From the NCBI GenBank assembly GCA_015521705.1, contig WANR01000040.1, positions 1 through 64,000 on the forward strand: a stretch of 64,000 bases of DNA. The letters run 5' to 3'. The notes below the pieces were generated by a model. The model had not been told where the DNA came from and searched no databases. It saw nothing but the letters and a program-made list of their open reading frames with translations. The translations under genes and the position numbers were made by a program. Of the stretch, positions 42,373 to 50,774 are shown one piece after another. The DNA comes from Desulfurococcales archaeon (GTDB lineage Archaea > Thermoproteota > Thermoprotei_A > Sulfolobales > Acidilobaceae). Position 1 is the first letter of the stretch, and every line of letters starts with the position of its first letter.

Positions 42373-43428
42373 ATGGATGTGTTGACGAGTAACCTATTAC
42401 GGGGCTGTAAGCTATACTATAATGGGTTACTCAGCAGTATAGATCTGCCGCTAGTTTTCGAGTGCTCCCCTATAGGCTCTACAAGCTATGGAGGCTTGAA
42501 GGATCTAGCCAGCTCCGCGGCCCAGATATTAGGCGAGATGGTTGGCTACAAAATAAAGCTGGAGTGGCACGACCTCGAGATCGTAGGAAGAAAGTTTAGA
42601 GTAGACAAGTTTTTCGTGTTGGCCGATAGTGAGGGTATTCTGGGAGAGCTTAGAGTAGTAGAGCGAGACGGGTATCCTCTAGTAGTCTCAGGAGCCATGA
42701 CCAGGAAAGCTGTAAACCTCATGGACAGCGACGTCGTCGACGAGCTCAGGAAGGGAGTCCTGGTCTGGGGAGAGGAGCCCCTACCTATATACATGGAAGA
42801 GGGGGAGACGGGCTCGATGCCTCCAGGACAGAGAAAGGCTTCCAGGTTCGTTATCTACGCTGCAGAAGGCATACCGTACGTCAGAGAGGAGTCGTGGAGC
42901 CTATTAGTCAGGGACGAATCCTCCAAAAGCAGAAGATTCACGCTGGAAGAGTTATACGGGCTAGGTGTCGAGGAAAAGACCCTCGATTTCCACTGCGTTA
43001 CAGGCTGGAGCGTTAAAAGCGTGAAACTAGCGGGAGTGCCAGTAAAAACTCTCCTCAGCAAGGCAGGCATAAGTGCCCGTGACGGTTGGCTTGTAGTAGT
43101 GAGTGTTAAGGGATACTCCACGGTAATACCTCTGAAAGAGGCTCTAGAGAAAAACTCGATCATAGTGCTGAAAATTAACGGGAAACCCCTAACGCCCGAG
43201 CAAGGGGCACCAGCTAGAATATTCGTGCCAGGGCTTTACGGCTGGAAATCCGCTAAGTGGCTCTCTGAAATAATGGTGTTTAAAGAGTACATTGACGGCT
43301 TCTGGGAAGCCCTTGGCTACCACGAAAGAGGCAGGGCAGATTACGAGGAAAGATTCAAGATAAGAAACCTAGACTACGTAGACTCTGCAAAAAGAACAGC
43401 CAGACAAATAGGAAACAAAAACACGTAG
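42373..43428 (+). CDS. Molybdopterin oxidoreductase (YedY/sulfite oxidase fold) with extra N-terminal domain
   Basis: 351 residues. Residues about 165-350 are the molybdopterin-binding domain of the YedY/MsrP type: metal ligand Cys208 in FHCVTGW, GVPVKTLL near 221-228, VPGLYGWKSAKW near 285-296 and GFWEALGYHERG near 309-320. Residues 1-160 form a separate alpha/beta domain (SSIDLPLVFECSP, VDKFFVLADS, GAMTRKAVNLM) that I do not recognise. There is no signal or Tat motif, so the enzyme is cytoplasmic, unlike MsrP. Confidence 0.78.
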   Translation: MDVLTSNLLRGCKLYYNGLLSSIDLPLVFECSPIGSTSYGGLKDLASSAAQILGEMVGYKIKLEWHDLEIVGRKFRVDKFFVLADSEGILGELRVVERDGYPLVVSGAMTRKAVNLMDSDVVDELRKGVLVWGEEPLPIYMEEGETGSMPPGQRKASRFVIYAAEGIPYVREESWSLLVRDESSKSRRFTLEELYGLGVEEKTLDFHCVTGWSVKSVKLAGVPVKTLLSKAGISARDGWLVVVSVKGYSTVIPLKEALEKNSIIVLKINGKPLTPEQGAPARIFVPGLYGWKSAKWLSEIMVFKEYIDGFWEALGYHERGRADYEERFKIRNLDYVDSAKRTARQIGNKNT

Positions 43429-43510
43429 AATCATTTCCCTGCTTCACAGGCAGTGCAATGATTGAGTAGTGGACGTCCTCCCAGCTTTTAGGTTTGGGCT
43501 TGGGAGGCGT

Positions 43511-43933
43511 CTATGGGGATCTCCTGGGTTTAGCAAAAACCACAGCCCTACCCACCATGTTTGATAGAACCTCGAAAGCTTCAACACCTATAATGGGGCG
43601 AGCGCTGCCAGCATATATTCCAGCCACGCCTATTCTCCCCCCTTCTATGACAAGCCTGATGTCTATGTTGTCCCTCGTAATCAGGCCAACTATTCTATCG
43701 TACTCTGGCAGCTCCTTCTCTACCAGTGCTAGGAGATCTGCTAGAGAGATGCTACCATCAAAGATCTTGCCATAATCCCCGCTAATCAATTCCTCGCTCA
43801 GGAAGTCGTTGTTAGAGCACAGCTGGACGCTTAGTCTATGGTCGATGCTAGGCTTCTTAGGGGAGGTCTTAGAACCCCCGCCCGCCTCTCCACTCCTCTT
43901 TAATTGCCTCTCTCTGCTATCAAGACTAAACAA
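43511..43933 (-). CDS. Small soluble protein of unknown function
   Basis: 140 residues from TTG 43933. The first ~35 are polar and Ser/Lys/Arg-rich, probably disordered. The rest alternates strands and helices (VEKELPEYDRIVGLI, IDIRLVIEGGRIGVAGIY) as a compact alpha/beta domain. I recognise no family. A palindromic TATA box lies about 26 bases before the start, so the mRNA may be leaderless. Convergent with the molybdopterin gene. Confidence 0.55.
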   Translation of the reverse strand: MFSLDSRERQLKRSGEAGGGSKTSPKKPSIDHRLSVQLCSNNDFLSEELISGDYGKIFDGSISLADLLALVEKELPEYDRIVGLITRDNIDIRLVIEGGRIGVAGIYAGSARPIIGVEAFEVLSNMVGRAVVFAKPRRSP

Positions 43934-43951
43934 TTTAGTGGCACACTCGGT

Positions 43952-43963
43952 GGTATATATACC
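43952..43963 (-). promoter_or_regulatory. Palindromic TATA box
   Basis: GGTATATATACC is a perfect 12-bp palindrome centred at 43957. On the minus strand it predicts transcription from about 43931-43933, exactly the TTG of the small unknown gene, consistent with a leaderless transcript. Its symmetry means plus-strand transcription into the empty region to the right is also possible. Confidence 0.45.
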
Positions 43964-44322
43964 CCTTAGCCGTTGTTCTCTCTTTTCTGGTTATACACCG
44001 TACATTTCTAGTCCTTATAAGTTATCATTAAAGGTGTAAAATGGTAGTATTACGTTACAGCTCAGGCGGTAAAGGAGGGAGCGAAGCTATTCTACGATAA
44101 AGGTTTAAACCAATAGTCGAGCAGTGTGGAACTATATAACCAGGCAGACTAAGCAGTAACCTGTGTTTTAAACTCTAAAGGTCTGGGGCAGCTGTTTCTA
44201 AGCATTCCCAAACCATGTGTTACTATATTGAGACCCTGTCGCGGCTTGCCAGAAAAGCGCTGGGGGCCTGGATAAGCTATAAAGCGTTATAGTAAAAGGC
44301 TGGAGCACTCAAAGGAAGCAGC
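43964..44322. other. Gene-free AT-rich stretch
   Basis: About 360 bases without a convincing frame on either strand. It has several A/T boxes (TTATAAGTTATCATTAAA near 44017-44034, CTATATAACC near 44131-44140, GCTATAAAGCGTTATAGTAA near 44276-44295) and could hold an unannotated small RNA started from the palindromic TATA box. I see no defined RNA structure. Confidence 0.35.
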
Positions 44323-44763
44323 CTATCTTAAGAGTAGCGTGTACATGGTATACGATGCCATGACGACCACTATTACATGCATTATTGTACACCAAATGCA
44401 GACCGCTCTAGCCACCCTCAGTTCAAGGTAGACCAGGTAGGGTATGAAAGGCAATGCAAGGAGCCATAGAGTCTTTGACGCGTAATCCGCCAGCATGGCC
44501 AGCTGCGGCTCGTGATTCCAGGCGCCTAGTAGCATCCTTAACGTTGCCAAAACCGCTACCAATCCAAAGAATACCAGTGATAGAGAGGAGAAATGTATTC
44601 TCCCTAGGAAGAATGCTTGGGGTATAGAATATAGTATCTTGCAGGAGGAAGGTTTTTCCGTGGACACGCATACTATGTTGCTAGCCTCGCTCTTATAGCC
44701 TCTATAGGACATCACGGCGGAGACTAGGCCAATATAGCTAAGCACTATCTCGACGTGGATCAT
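44323..44763 (-). CDS. VKOR-family disulfide-forming membrane enzyme
   Basis: 146 residues, four membrane helices. Redox cysteines are Cys32 and Cys41 in the first extracellular loop and C122-I-W-C125 at the start of the last helix, the vitamin K epoxide reductase pattern. Archaeal and bacterial VKORs oxidise a DsbA-like partner and pass electrons to quinone. The likely partner is encoded at 38.3 kb; quinol would feed the oxidases. Confidence 0.88.
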   Translation of the reverse strand: MIHVEIVLSYIGLVSAVMSYRGYKSEASNIVCVSTEKPSSCKILYSIPQAFFLGRIHFSSLSLVFFGLVAVLATLRMLLGAWNHEPQLAMLADYASKTLWLLALPFIPYLVYLELRVARAVCIWCTIMHVIVVVMASYTMYTLLLR

Positions 44764-44905
44764 TGTCCCACCCAGGCCCTCCAGACTCCAGCCCCTTTCA
44801 TAGCAAGCAAGCCACTACCCTAACCGTGAACCTTGGACGTGCCATGACAGTAGCTTGTCCCCCATGTATGGAATAGTGGGGAAAAGGAGAATAAATAATA
44901 AAGGG

Positions 44906-44917
44906 TTATAATTTATA
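44906..44917 (+). promoter_or_regulatory. TATA box of leucyl aminopeptidase gene
   Basis: TTATAATTTATA predicts transcription from about 44938 and a 35-nt leader that contains the GGTAGGGGGCGGG ribosome site (44955-44967) six bases before ATG 44973. Confidence 0.5.
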
Positions 44918-44972
44918 CTCAGCCAGTACTATACAGTCTACAACCGGGGTCGAAGGTAGGGGGCGGGTTGCA

Positions 44973-46493
44973 ATGCTTTACACGAAGCCTCCTAGTATAT
45001 CTGTTGAGAGGGAGGATCCGTTAAGCCTGGACTATGAGCATATAGCTGTTCTAGTATGGCAAGAAGGCGATGGCAGGCCCTTACTCAGAGGCGCCGCTAA
45101 GAGGCTTGACGAGAAAACTGGGGAATCTCTCTCGAACGCTATCAAGGCCGGAGGATTTAGTGCGTCACCGGGAGAGTCGTACACCGTTTATTACAATGCC
45201 AAGAGGATAGACTTCATAGGTCTTGGACGCTTGGATCTGTCGTTAAGCGAGAGGCTTGAGAATGCGCGAAGAGCTGGAGCCCGCGCGGTCAAAAATTCTG
45301 TGGAGAGATACAGGGGCTCTCTCATAGTGGCGGATCAGCTGGGAGAGCTGGAAGCCATGGAGGCAGTCATGGCTGGGTTGTCTATGGCCTATAGGCTTGA
45401 AGCCTTCAAGAAGGCTAGAAAGAGGAGGCTAGAAAGGATTGGCGTGGTGCCAGGGGCTAGACTAGACGTCGATTATATAGTAGCTGTTTCTGAAGGATTA
45501 TACCTTGCCAGGGACATAGCAAACGCTCCTCCCAACGAGCTGCCTCCAAGGACTCTTGGGGAGAAACTAAAGAAGCTCTTCCAGGGGCTTAAGGGTGTTG
45601 AAGTAGAAGTTATAGAGTACGAGGATCTCCTGGCTAGGGGGTTTGGAGGTATAGTTAGCGTGGGTAAGGGTAGCGAGGAGAAGCCTGTGCTTATTATTAT
45701 CAGGTACAAGGGTTCAGGCGGGAAGCCTAAGGCCCTTGTAGGGAAAACCGTTGTGTTTGATACGGGGGGGATCAACCTGAAACCGTCCCAGGGTATGACA
45801 TATATGAGAGCAGATAAGGCTGGCGGCGCCGCGGTGGCTGGGACTCTGTGGGCTCTTGCCAGGATGGGGGCTAAGATCGATGTGGTGGGGCTTCTTCCCG
45901 CAGTGATAAACGCTCCCAGTGGCTCCGCTTATTTGCCGAGCGACGTCATAAGGATGTGGGATGGGACCCCGGTGGAGATAACAAACACTGACGCCGAAGG
46001 CAGGCTTATAGTAGCTGACGCGATAGCGTTCGCAGCTAAAGAGCTGGAGGCCTCAGAGATAATAGAGCTGTCAACCCTAACAGGGGCTATTGTCGTAGCC
46101 CTGGGCCCCCTGATTTCAGGGCTCTTCACGAGAGATACAAGGATAAAAGAGAGAATACTGGAAGCCTCGAGACTGACCGGGGAGAAAGTGTGGCCGATGC
46201 CGATGGAGGACGCCTACAAGGTCTACCTAACAAAATCGGCGTCGCTGGGGGAGATAGCCAACTCGGGGACAAGATATGGGGGAGCGATCTATGGTGCGCT
46301 ATTCCTGGAAAGGTTCTCCCATGGAAGGCCATTCGCCCACCTAGACATAGCAGGCCCAGGAATGGCCTACGAGGTGGGGGCAGCGCAGCCAGAGCACTGG
46401 CCAGTAGGACTGGCTCCTGGCTATGGTGTAAGATTGCTCGTAGAGTATTTCACAGAGAAGGCAAAAACCCTGTCGAGGGAAGGGGCAAGATAG
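44973..46493 (+). CDS. pepA: Leucyl aminopeptidase (peptidase family M17)
   Basis: 506 residues. N-terminal macro-like domain, then the catalytic domain with VFDTGGINLKPS near 265-276, the metal ligands Lys and Asp in MRADKAGG near 282-289, and the family signature NTDAEGRL near 338-345. Expected to be a cytoplasmic hexameric di-zinc enzyme that releases N-terminal residues. Its own promoter is clear; it is convergent with the gamma-glutamyl operon. Confidence 0.95.
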   Translation: MLYTKPPSISVEREDPLSLDYEHIAVLVWQEGDGRPLLRGAAKRLDEKTGESLSNAIKAGGFSASPGESYTVYYNAKRIDFIGLGRLDLSLSERLENARRAGARAVKNSVERYRGSLIVADQLGELEAMEAVMAGLSMAYRLEAFKKARKRRLERIGVVPGARLDVDYIVAVSEGLYLARDIANAPPNELPPRTLGEKLKKLFQGLKGVEVEVIEYEDLLARGFGGIVSVGKGSEEKPVLIIIRYKGSGGKPKALVGKTVVFDTGGINLKPSQGMTYMRADKAGGAAVAGTLWALARMGAKIDVVGLLPAVINAPSGSAYLPSDVIRMWDGTPVEITNTDAEGRLIVADAIAFAAKELEASEIIELSTLTGAIVVALGPLISGLFTRDTRIKERILEASRLTGEKVWPMPMEDAYKVYLTKSASLGEIANSGTRYGGAIYGALFLERFSHGRPFAHLDIAGPGMAYEVGAAQPEHWPVGLAPGYGVRLLVEYFTEKAKTLSREGAR

Positions 46494-46558
46494 AGGCCCT
46501 CCCAGGTTCCAGGCAGGATTCGCCGTGATCCCTGAGCTGAAACGAAACGGTAGCGCCT

Positions 46559-47362
46559 CTATCTAGTGACTTCCTCTACCTGCCTATACCACGGCTTCGC
46601 TGTACCCACCTTGGCCCTTTTGAGCCACTTCTTGCTCTTCGGTTCCTCCTCTATCAGAGCTTTTAGTTTCTGGATCCTCTCAGCGATTATATTAGCCATG
46701 GCTTGTGGTATTTTGCCTGTGCCTGTAGAGGCCCTGACTAGGTTTTCCAGCCTGTTTAAATTCGTGGTCGCATCATACCAGAAGCCCCAGTCGTCTGCAA
46801 GCACTACAGCGATCCTCTTGCCATTTATGCAGTATGGAGACTCGGCCTCGCAAACGTCGTATCTAGCGAAAAGAACTGCCAAGTCTACTAGGTCCTTCCT
46901 GTTTATCTCGTGTATTTGGAGTTTTTCGAGGACAAGGTCCTCTAGGGGTATTGTGGGGTAGTCTAGCTCCAGTCTTCCTTTAAGCACCACGTCGTGGCTA
47001 AACTCTAGCTTGTCCAGAAACACGTCGACCTTCACCTTATCCCTAGGATCCTGGAATATAAGCCTCTTATCGCCAAAGAGTCTGTTAACGTAGAAGTCTG
47101 GCTCGTATCCCAGTCTTTCCTCGAAGAACCTCCTTATCTGCTTTCTCTGCTTCGAATAGCCGGCCAAGTCTATGTCTGTGAAGAGTAGGCCTGAGCCTAG
47201 CCTTCCCAGAGCCCTCACCGCCTCTATGCATTCCTCGCAGTCTCTTATCTTAAGGAATACTGCAAGAGCCCCAAGGATCCTCAGGATCACACCCTCGGAG
47301 GAGGCTCTCTCCACTATCTCTATGGCCCGCTCAGCTATTAGGGAGTCCCTCTCGCTAATCAT
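46559..47362 (-). CDS. Predicted nucleotidyltransferase (Pol beta-like fold)
   Basis: 267 residues. A helical start leads to LFTDIDLAGYS near 59-69, the D-x-D metal pair, and VKVDVFLD near 110-117 with the third Asp; VLEKLQIHEINRKDLVDL near 144-161 is the helix that follows in AbiEii-like and related nucleotidyltransferases. Last gene of a six-gene operon, overlapping the amidotransferase by four bases. Its substrate is unknown. Being with a glutamine-synthetase-like enzyme it could modify that protein, as the NTase-fold GlnE does in bacteria, but this is inference. Confidence 0.72.
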   Translation of the reverse strand: MISERDSLIAERAIEIVERASSEGVILRILGALAVFLKIRDCEECIEAVRALGRLGSGLLFTDIDLAGYSKQRKQIRRFFEERLGYEPDFYVNRLFGDKRLIFQDPRDKVKVDVFLDKLEFSHDVVLKGRLELDYPTIPLEDLVLEKLQIHEINRKDLVDLAVLFARYDVCEAESPYCINGKRIAVVLADDWGFWYDATTNLNRLENLVRASTGTGKIPQAMANIIAERIQKLKALIEEEPKSKKWLKRAKVGTAKPWYRQVEEVTR

Positions 47363-48198
47363 TGATAGTCACCTATACTAATTCTCCCCTCGTAGACGAC
47401 CTCAGCCCCGGAGACCTTATAGATGTCAAAGCTCCCATTGGGGAACTCAGCCCACTCTATGTACCCAGGGGCTGGATTATAGTAATCCACTATAGTCGAT
47501 GAAGCATACACGATGCTACCACCTGCCCTGCCTATATAGAGCTTGTAGTACCCCCTCCTCTCCTCAGGCTTGTCAAGCAGCTTATAGTAGCTTCCAACGA
47601 CTAGCAAAGCCTTTTCAGGCGATAGAAGGAATGCTGCAATATTCATTGCGGTTTTAGTGTAACGGGCAGCTTCCTCGAAGAGGGAGGCGTTGGCTAGGTT
47701 GCTTGCCCTCGATGCTAGGAATCTAGCTAGAAAATACGAGTCGTTATAGATAGATTTTTCCCTCTTGCTAGCTCCAACAGCTCTTGCCAGCCCTTCTTTA
47801 TCGACGGAGCCGTTATGGATCAGGAGTAGCCTGTAGCCGTCGGGGGAGCTGGCCTCAACTGGGTGGACCGAGAACATGTTTACAGGCATGCCCGTGCTCG
47901 CGGCTCTCGCGTGGATCATTTCCACTAGAGGGCCCTCATAAGCCAGGAAGGGGGGCTCCACGTCGTCCTCAAATATGGGCTTTAGGCTTCGATAGACCGT
48001 GTAGCTCTCAACGCCTGCCTCGCCTATTTTGGCGGCGAAGAGGCCCCAACCGTCTCTATGGCTTTCCTCGTCTTCGCCGAATAGTCTCCTAGAGTATGGG
48101 TCTCTGCGTGCCGCTCTTATAAGGGAGTTGTACAGCTTCCTCCTAAAGTCGCGCCTCACACCGTTCTTGCCACCGACTAGTACAAGCATCCTGCACAT
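47359..48198 (-). CDS. Class II (Ntn) glutamine amidotransferase-like protein
   Basis: 279 residues. MCRM places Cys2 as the N-terminal nucleophile after Met removal; HRDGWG near 47-52, MIHARAAS near 93-100 and LIHNGSV near 124-130 are the class II amidotransferase motifs (YafJ-like). No synthetase domain is fused, so it may act as a gamma-glutamyl amide hydrolase or lend ammonia to a partner. Seven bases after the FluG-like gene. Confidence 0.85.
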   Translation of the reverse strand: MCRMLVLVGGKNGVRRDFRRKLYNSLIRAARRDPYSRRLFGEDEESHRDGWGLFAAKIGEAGVESYTVYRSLKPIFEDDVEPPFLAYEGPLVEMIHARAASTGMPVNMFSVHPVEASSPDGYRLLLIHNGSVDKEGLARAVGASKREKSIYNDSYFLARFLASRASNLANASLFEEAARYTKTAMNIAAFLLSPEKALLVVGSYYKLLDKPEERRGYYKLYIGRAGGSIVYASSTIVDYYNPAPGYIEWAEFPNGSFDIYKVSGAEVVYEGRISIGDYQ

Positions 48199-48205
48199 GG
48201 AGGCC

Positions 48206-49384
48206 TCACACCTCTACCCCGTAAACTCTTTCAGCGTTCCTGTAAAGCATGGCCTCTGCTATTTCGAGGGCCTCGCCGCTGGTTATAATCCCCTTAGATT
48301 CGAGGTCTGACAGGACTCTTGACAGGGACTCTTTAAAGGCTAGCGCTGAGATCCACGCTATCTCTGGCACGTAATAGCCGTCGGAAGCATACATGACTTT
48401 AGTAAAGGGGGCCAGCTCTATTGACTCCCTTATCCTGTTATCAAGGTTAGCTATGCCGAACGGCGTGGCTATCGAGAGATCCATGTAGACGTTGGGAAAA
48501 GCATTTACCAGGTAGGATGCCAAAGGCGTCCACGGATAGCCTCCATGGACCAGCACTATTTTGGTCTTCCTAGTCCTTTCGTCTTTAAGGAACCTGAAGA
48601 TACTAGTGGGGGAGGCTTTTTCTAGTACAATATCCTTGTCACCTATGCCTGTGTGGATCTGGATCACTTTCCCGTGCCTGGCAGCTTTCTCCACGGCTAG
48701 GGATACCACGTACTCCCTTAACGACTTTACTACGGGGCCGAACCATTCCCTGGAAGCCTTGCCCCGCTTAACGTCTTCGAAGTCTCTCCTGGCCTTCGAT
48801 TCCTCGCCCCACTCGATGGCCAAGCCTACCCGGTACGCTATTATAGTCTTATAGCCTACGTACCTGGGATTTCTAGCATAAGAGTCCAGTGAGTTCTCTA
48901 TTAGGCTCTGGAAGTCGCTGAAAGTCTCTGACTCGGAGAGCGCCCTAGCTATATCCGGCTCGAGGCGGTGCAAGTACCAGACCTTAACGCCGGCCGGGAG
49001 GTTGGCTTCGAACTCTTTCAAATCAACCATCGGCAGCGCATGCTCACCTACAGCCTCGGAGTGGCCGTCATCCACTATGAGCCCTGATATGTTAGCACTC
49101 GCGAATAGTCTTGCTACATAGGACTTGAAGCTCCTGGAAGCCTCTAAGCGCCTAGCTTCCATTACTGCCTTCTCATTAGCAGGAACGCCCAGCAGGCTAG
49201 CGAGGCGTCTAACCGTGTACCTGTATATTACTAGGTCTGTGGTTCCACCCACAGATTTTCCAGGTTCATAACCAGGCCCTCCGATAGCTAGGAGCGCAGC
49301 TAAATGCTCAGGAGACAAAGAGTCTAGCTCAGGATTGAAAGGGTGCACATGAGTGTCTATGACACTGATCCCGGCTACTGCCAT
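48206..49384 (-). CDS. FluG-like amidohydrolase (TIM barrel)
   Basis: 392 residues, amidohydrolase-2 family. DTHVHP at 10-15 gives the first metal histidines, IQIHTGIGD near 245-253 and LVHGGYPW near 281-288 further ligands, and YASDGYYVPE near 338-347 the catalytic Asp. Fungal FluG and its bacterial relatives join such a domain to a glutamine-synthetase domain; here the two are neighbouring genes. It may hydrolyse the gamma-glutamyl product. Confidence 0.85.
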   Translation of the reverse strand: MAVAGISVIDTHVHPFNPELDSLSPEHLAALLAIGGPGYEPGKSVGGTTDLVIYRYTVRRLASLLGVPANEKAVMEARRLEASRSFKSYVARLFASANISGLIVDDGHSEAVGEHALPMVDLKEFEANLPAGVKVWYLHRLEPDIARALSESETFSDFQSLIENSLDSYARNPRYVGYKTIIAYRVGLAIEWGEESKARRDFEDVKRGKASREWFGPVVKSLREYVVSLAVEKAARHGKVIQIHTGIGDKDIVLEKASPTSIFRFLKDERTRKTKIVLVHGGYPWTPLASYLVNAFPNVYMDLSIATPFGIANLDNRIRESIELAPFTKVMYASDGYYVPEIAWISALAFKESLSRVLSDLESKGIITSGEALEIAEAMLYRNAERVYGVEV

Positions 49385-49414
49385 CGATCGACCCCTTTCC
49401 TAGAGATGCCAGTC

Positions 49415-50758
49415 TCAAAAAGCTTCGAGGAAAACCTTTCTCTCCCAATCAGTAACAATGCCGTGGTAGAGGTCCCACTGGAACTTCTTCAGGTTATAAT
49501 ACTCGTTGACGAGCGTGTCGCCCCATGTCTTCCTCATAAGGTCGCTCTTATGGAACTCTCTTATAGCGTCTAGGAGGTTCTCCGGGTACCTATACCATCC
49601 CTTCTTCTCGCGCTCTTCCTCGGGAACTGTTGCTGGGTTCTCCAGGCAGGGCTCTCCGGGATCTATCTTCTTATCGATACCCTCGAGGCCCGCAGCTATT
49701 ATGCTACCTATGGCCAGGTAGGGATTGGAGGTTGCGTCGACGAATTTTAACTCTAGCCTGAGAGCCTTCTCCTCCTTCCCCTGCGGCTGTTTAGGGATCC
49801 TGATCGCTGCCTCCCTGTTTTCTGGACCCCAGCAGGCATAGGCTGAAGACCACGAGTTGGGCTTGAGCCTTTTATAGGAGTTAACGGAGGCGGCTGTCAC
49901 CGCTATTATTTCCTTTAAGTGCCTGAGTATTCCTCCAATGAAATAGTATCCCTCCTCGCTGAGGCCGTACTTGTCCTTATCAGAGTAGAGGGCGTTCGTG
50001 CCGTCGCGCCAGACGCTAACATGTACGTGAAGCCCAGACCCTGGGAGGTTCTCTGAGGGCTTGGGCATAAATGAGGCGTAGAGGCCGTGCCTCCCTAGAA
50101 CGCCTCTGAGGGTTTCCCTGAAGTACACTAGCTTGTCGGCCGCTACTAACGGCTCGTAGGGTGACATGGATAATTCGTGCTGCCCGGACCCGTATTCTGG
50201 GTAGTAGTGCTCCACGCCTATCCCCTGCTGCCTTAGCGCCTCTATTACCTCTAACAGTATACCGTGAATATTCTGCATTCCATGAGTTGAGAAGCAGAGG
50301 TGGCTCTCAAACATCTCAACTACGCCTCTTTCAGCCTTCCTTAGGACATAGAACTCAGGCTCGAACCCTACCAGGAAGGAGTACCTGGTGTCTTCCAACA
50401 TGGCTCTAAGCTTAGGCCTGGGATCCACCTCGTGCGGTTTCCCATCGACATACTGGTCAACGATCATGGCTGCGGTAGCTTCGGCGTAGGGGAGCACAAC
50501 TAGGGTCGAAGGGTCGGGCTTCAACGTTACCTCTCCCCGAGGACCGTAGACTGTGCCTGGGGGGACCAGGTCTGTCAAGCTAAAGCCCGACTGCATTATC
50601 ATGGCGAGGGTTAGGCCTCCGTCGAGGTCGCTCTCGAGGGATTCTACCTTCGATACTCTGCCACGGATCATGTTGTCTAGGTCCACGTAGAGGTACCTGA
50701 TGAGCCTGACTCCTCTATCCTCGAGGAAACGCTTTATCTCCCCAACATCTAGGGGCAT
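49415..50758 (-). CDS. Glutamine-synthetase-like ligase (gamma-glutamyl amine synthetase?)
   Basis: 447 residues, glutamine synthetase fold. GFEPEFYVL near 131-139 and PEYGSGQHELS near 191-201 hold the metal Glu/His residues, LHVHVS near 248-253 the catalytic His, NSYKRLKPNSW near 294-304 and ENREAAIRIP near 313-322 the ATP/glutamate arginines. The short, divergent N-terminus with ...LYVDLDNMIRGR and the operon partners (APC permease, FluG-like hydrolase) suggest a GlnA3/PuuA-like gamma-glutamyl-amine synthetase rather than the housekeeping GlnA. Confidence 0.82.
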   Translation of the reverse strand: MPLDVGEIKRFLEDRGVRLIRYLYVDLDNMIRGRVSKVESLESDLDGGLTLAMIMQSGFSLTDLVPPGTVYGPRGEVTLKPDPSTLVVLPYAEATAAMIVDQYVDGKPHEVDPRPKLRAMLEDTRYSFLVGFEPEFYVLRKAERGVVEMFESHLCFSTHGMQNIHGILLEVIEALRQQGIGVEHYYPEYGSGQHELSMSPYEPLVAADKLVYFRETLRGVLGRHGLYASFMPKPSENLPGSGLHVHVSVWRDGTNALYSDKDKYGLSEEGYYFIGGILRHLKEIIAVTAASVNSYKRLKPNSWSSAYACWGPENREAAIRIPKQPQGKEEKALRLELKFVDATSNPYLAIGSIIAAGLEGIDKKIDPGEPCLENPATVPEEEREKKGWYRYPENLLDAIREFHKSDLMRKTWGDTLVNEYYNLKKFQWDLYHGIVTDWERKVFLEAF

Positions 50759-50774
50759 TGCCTGGACACCCCCG

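Noticed and set aside
43964-44322. Small coding genes in the gap between the orphan gene and VKOR
   Set aside because: All frames are short and broken by stops, with no protein-like composition.
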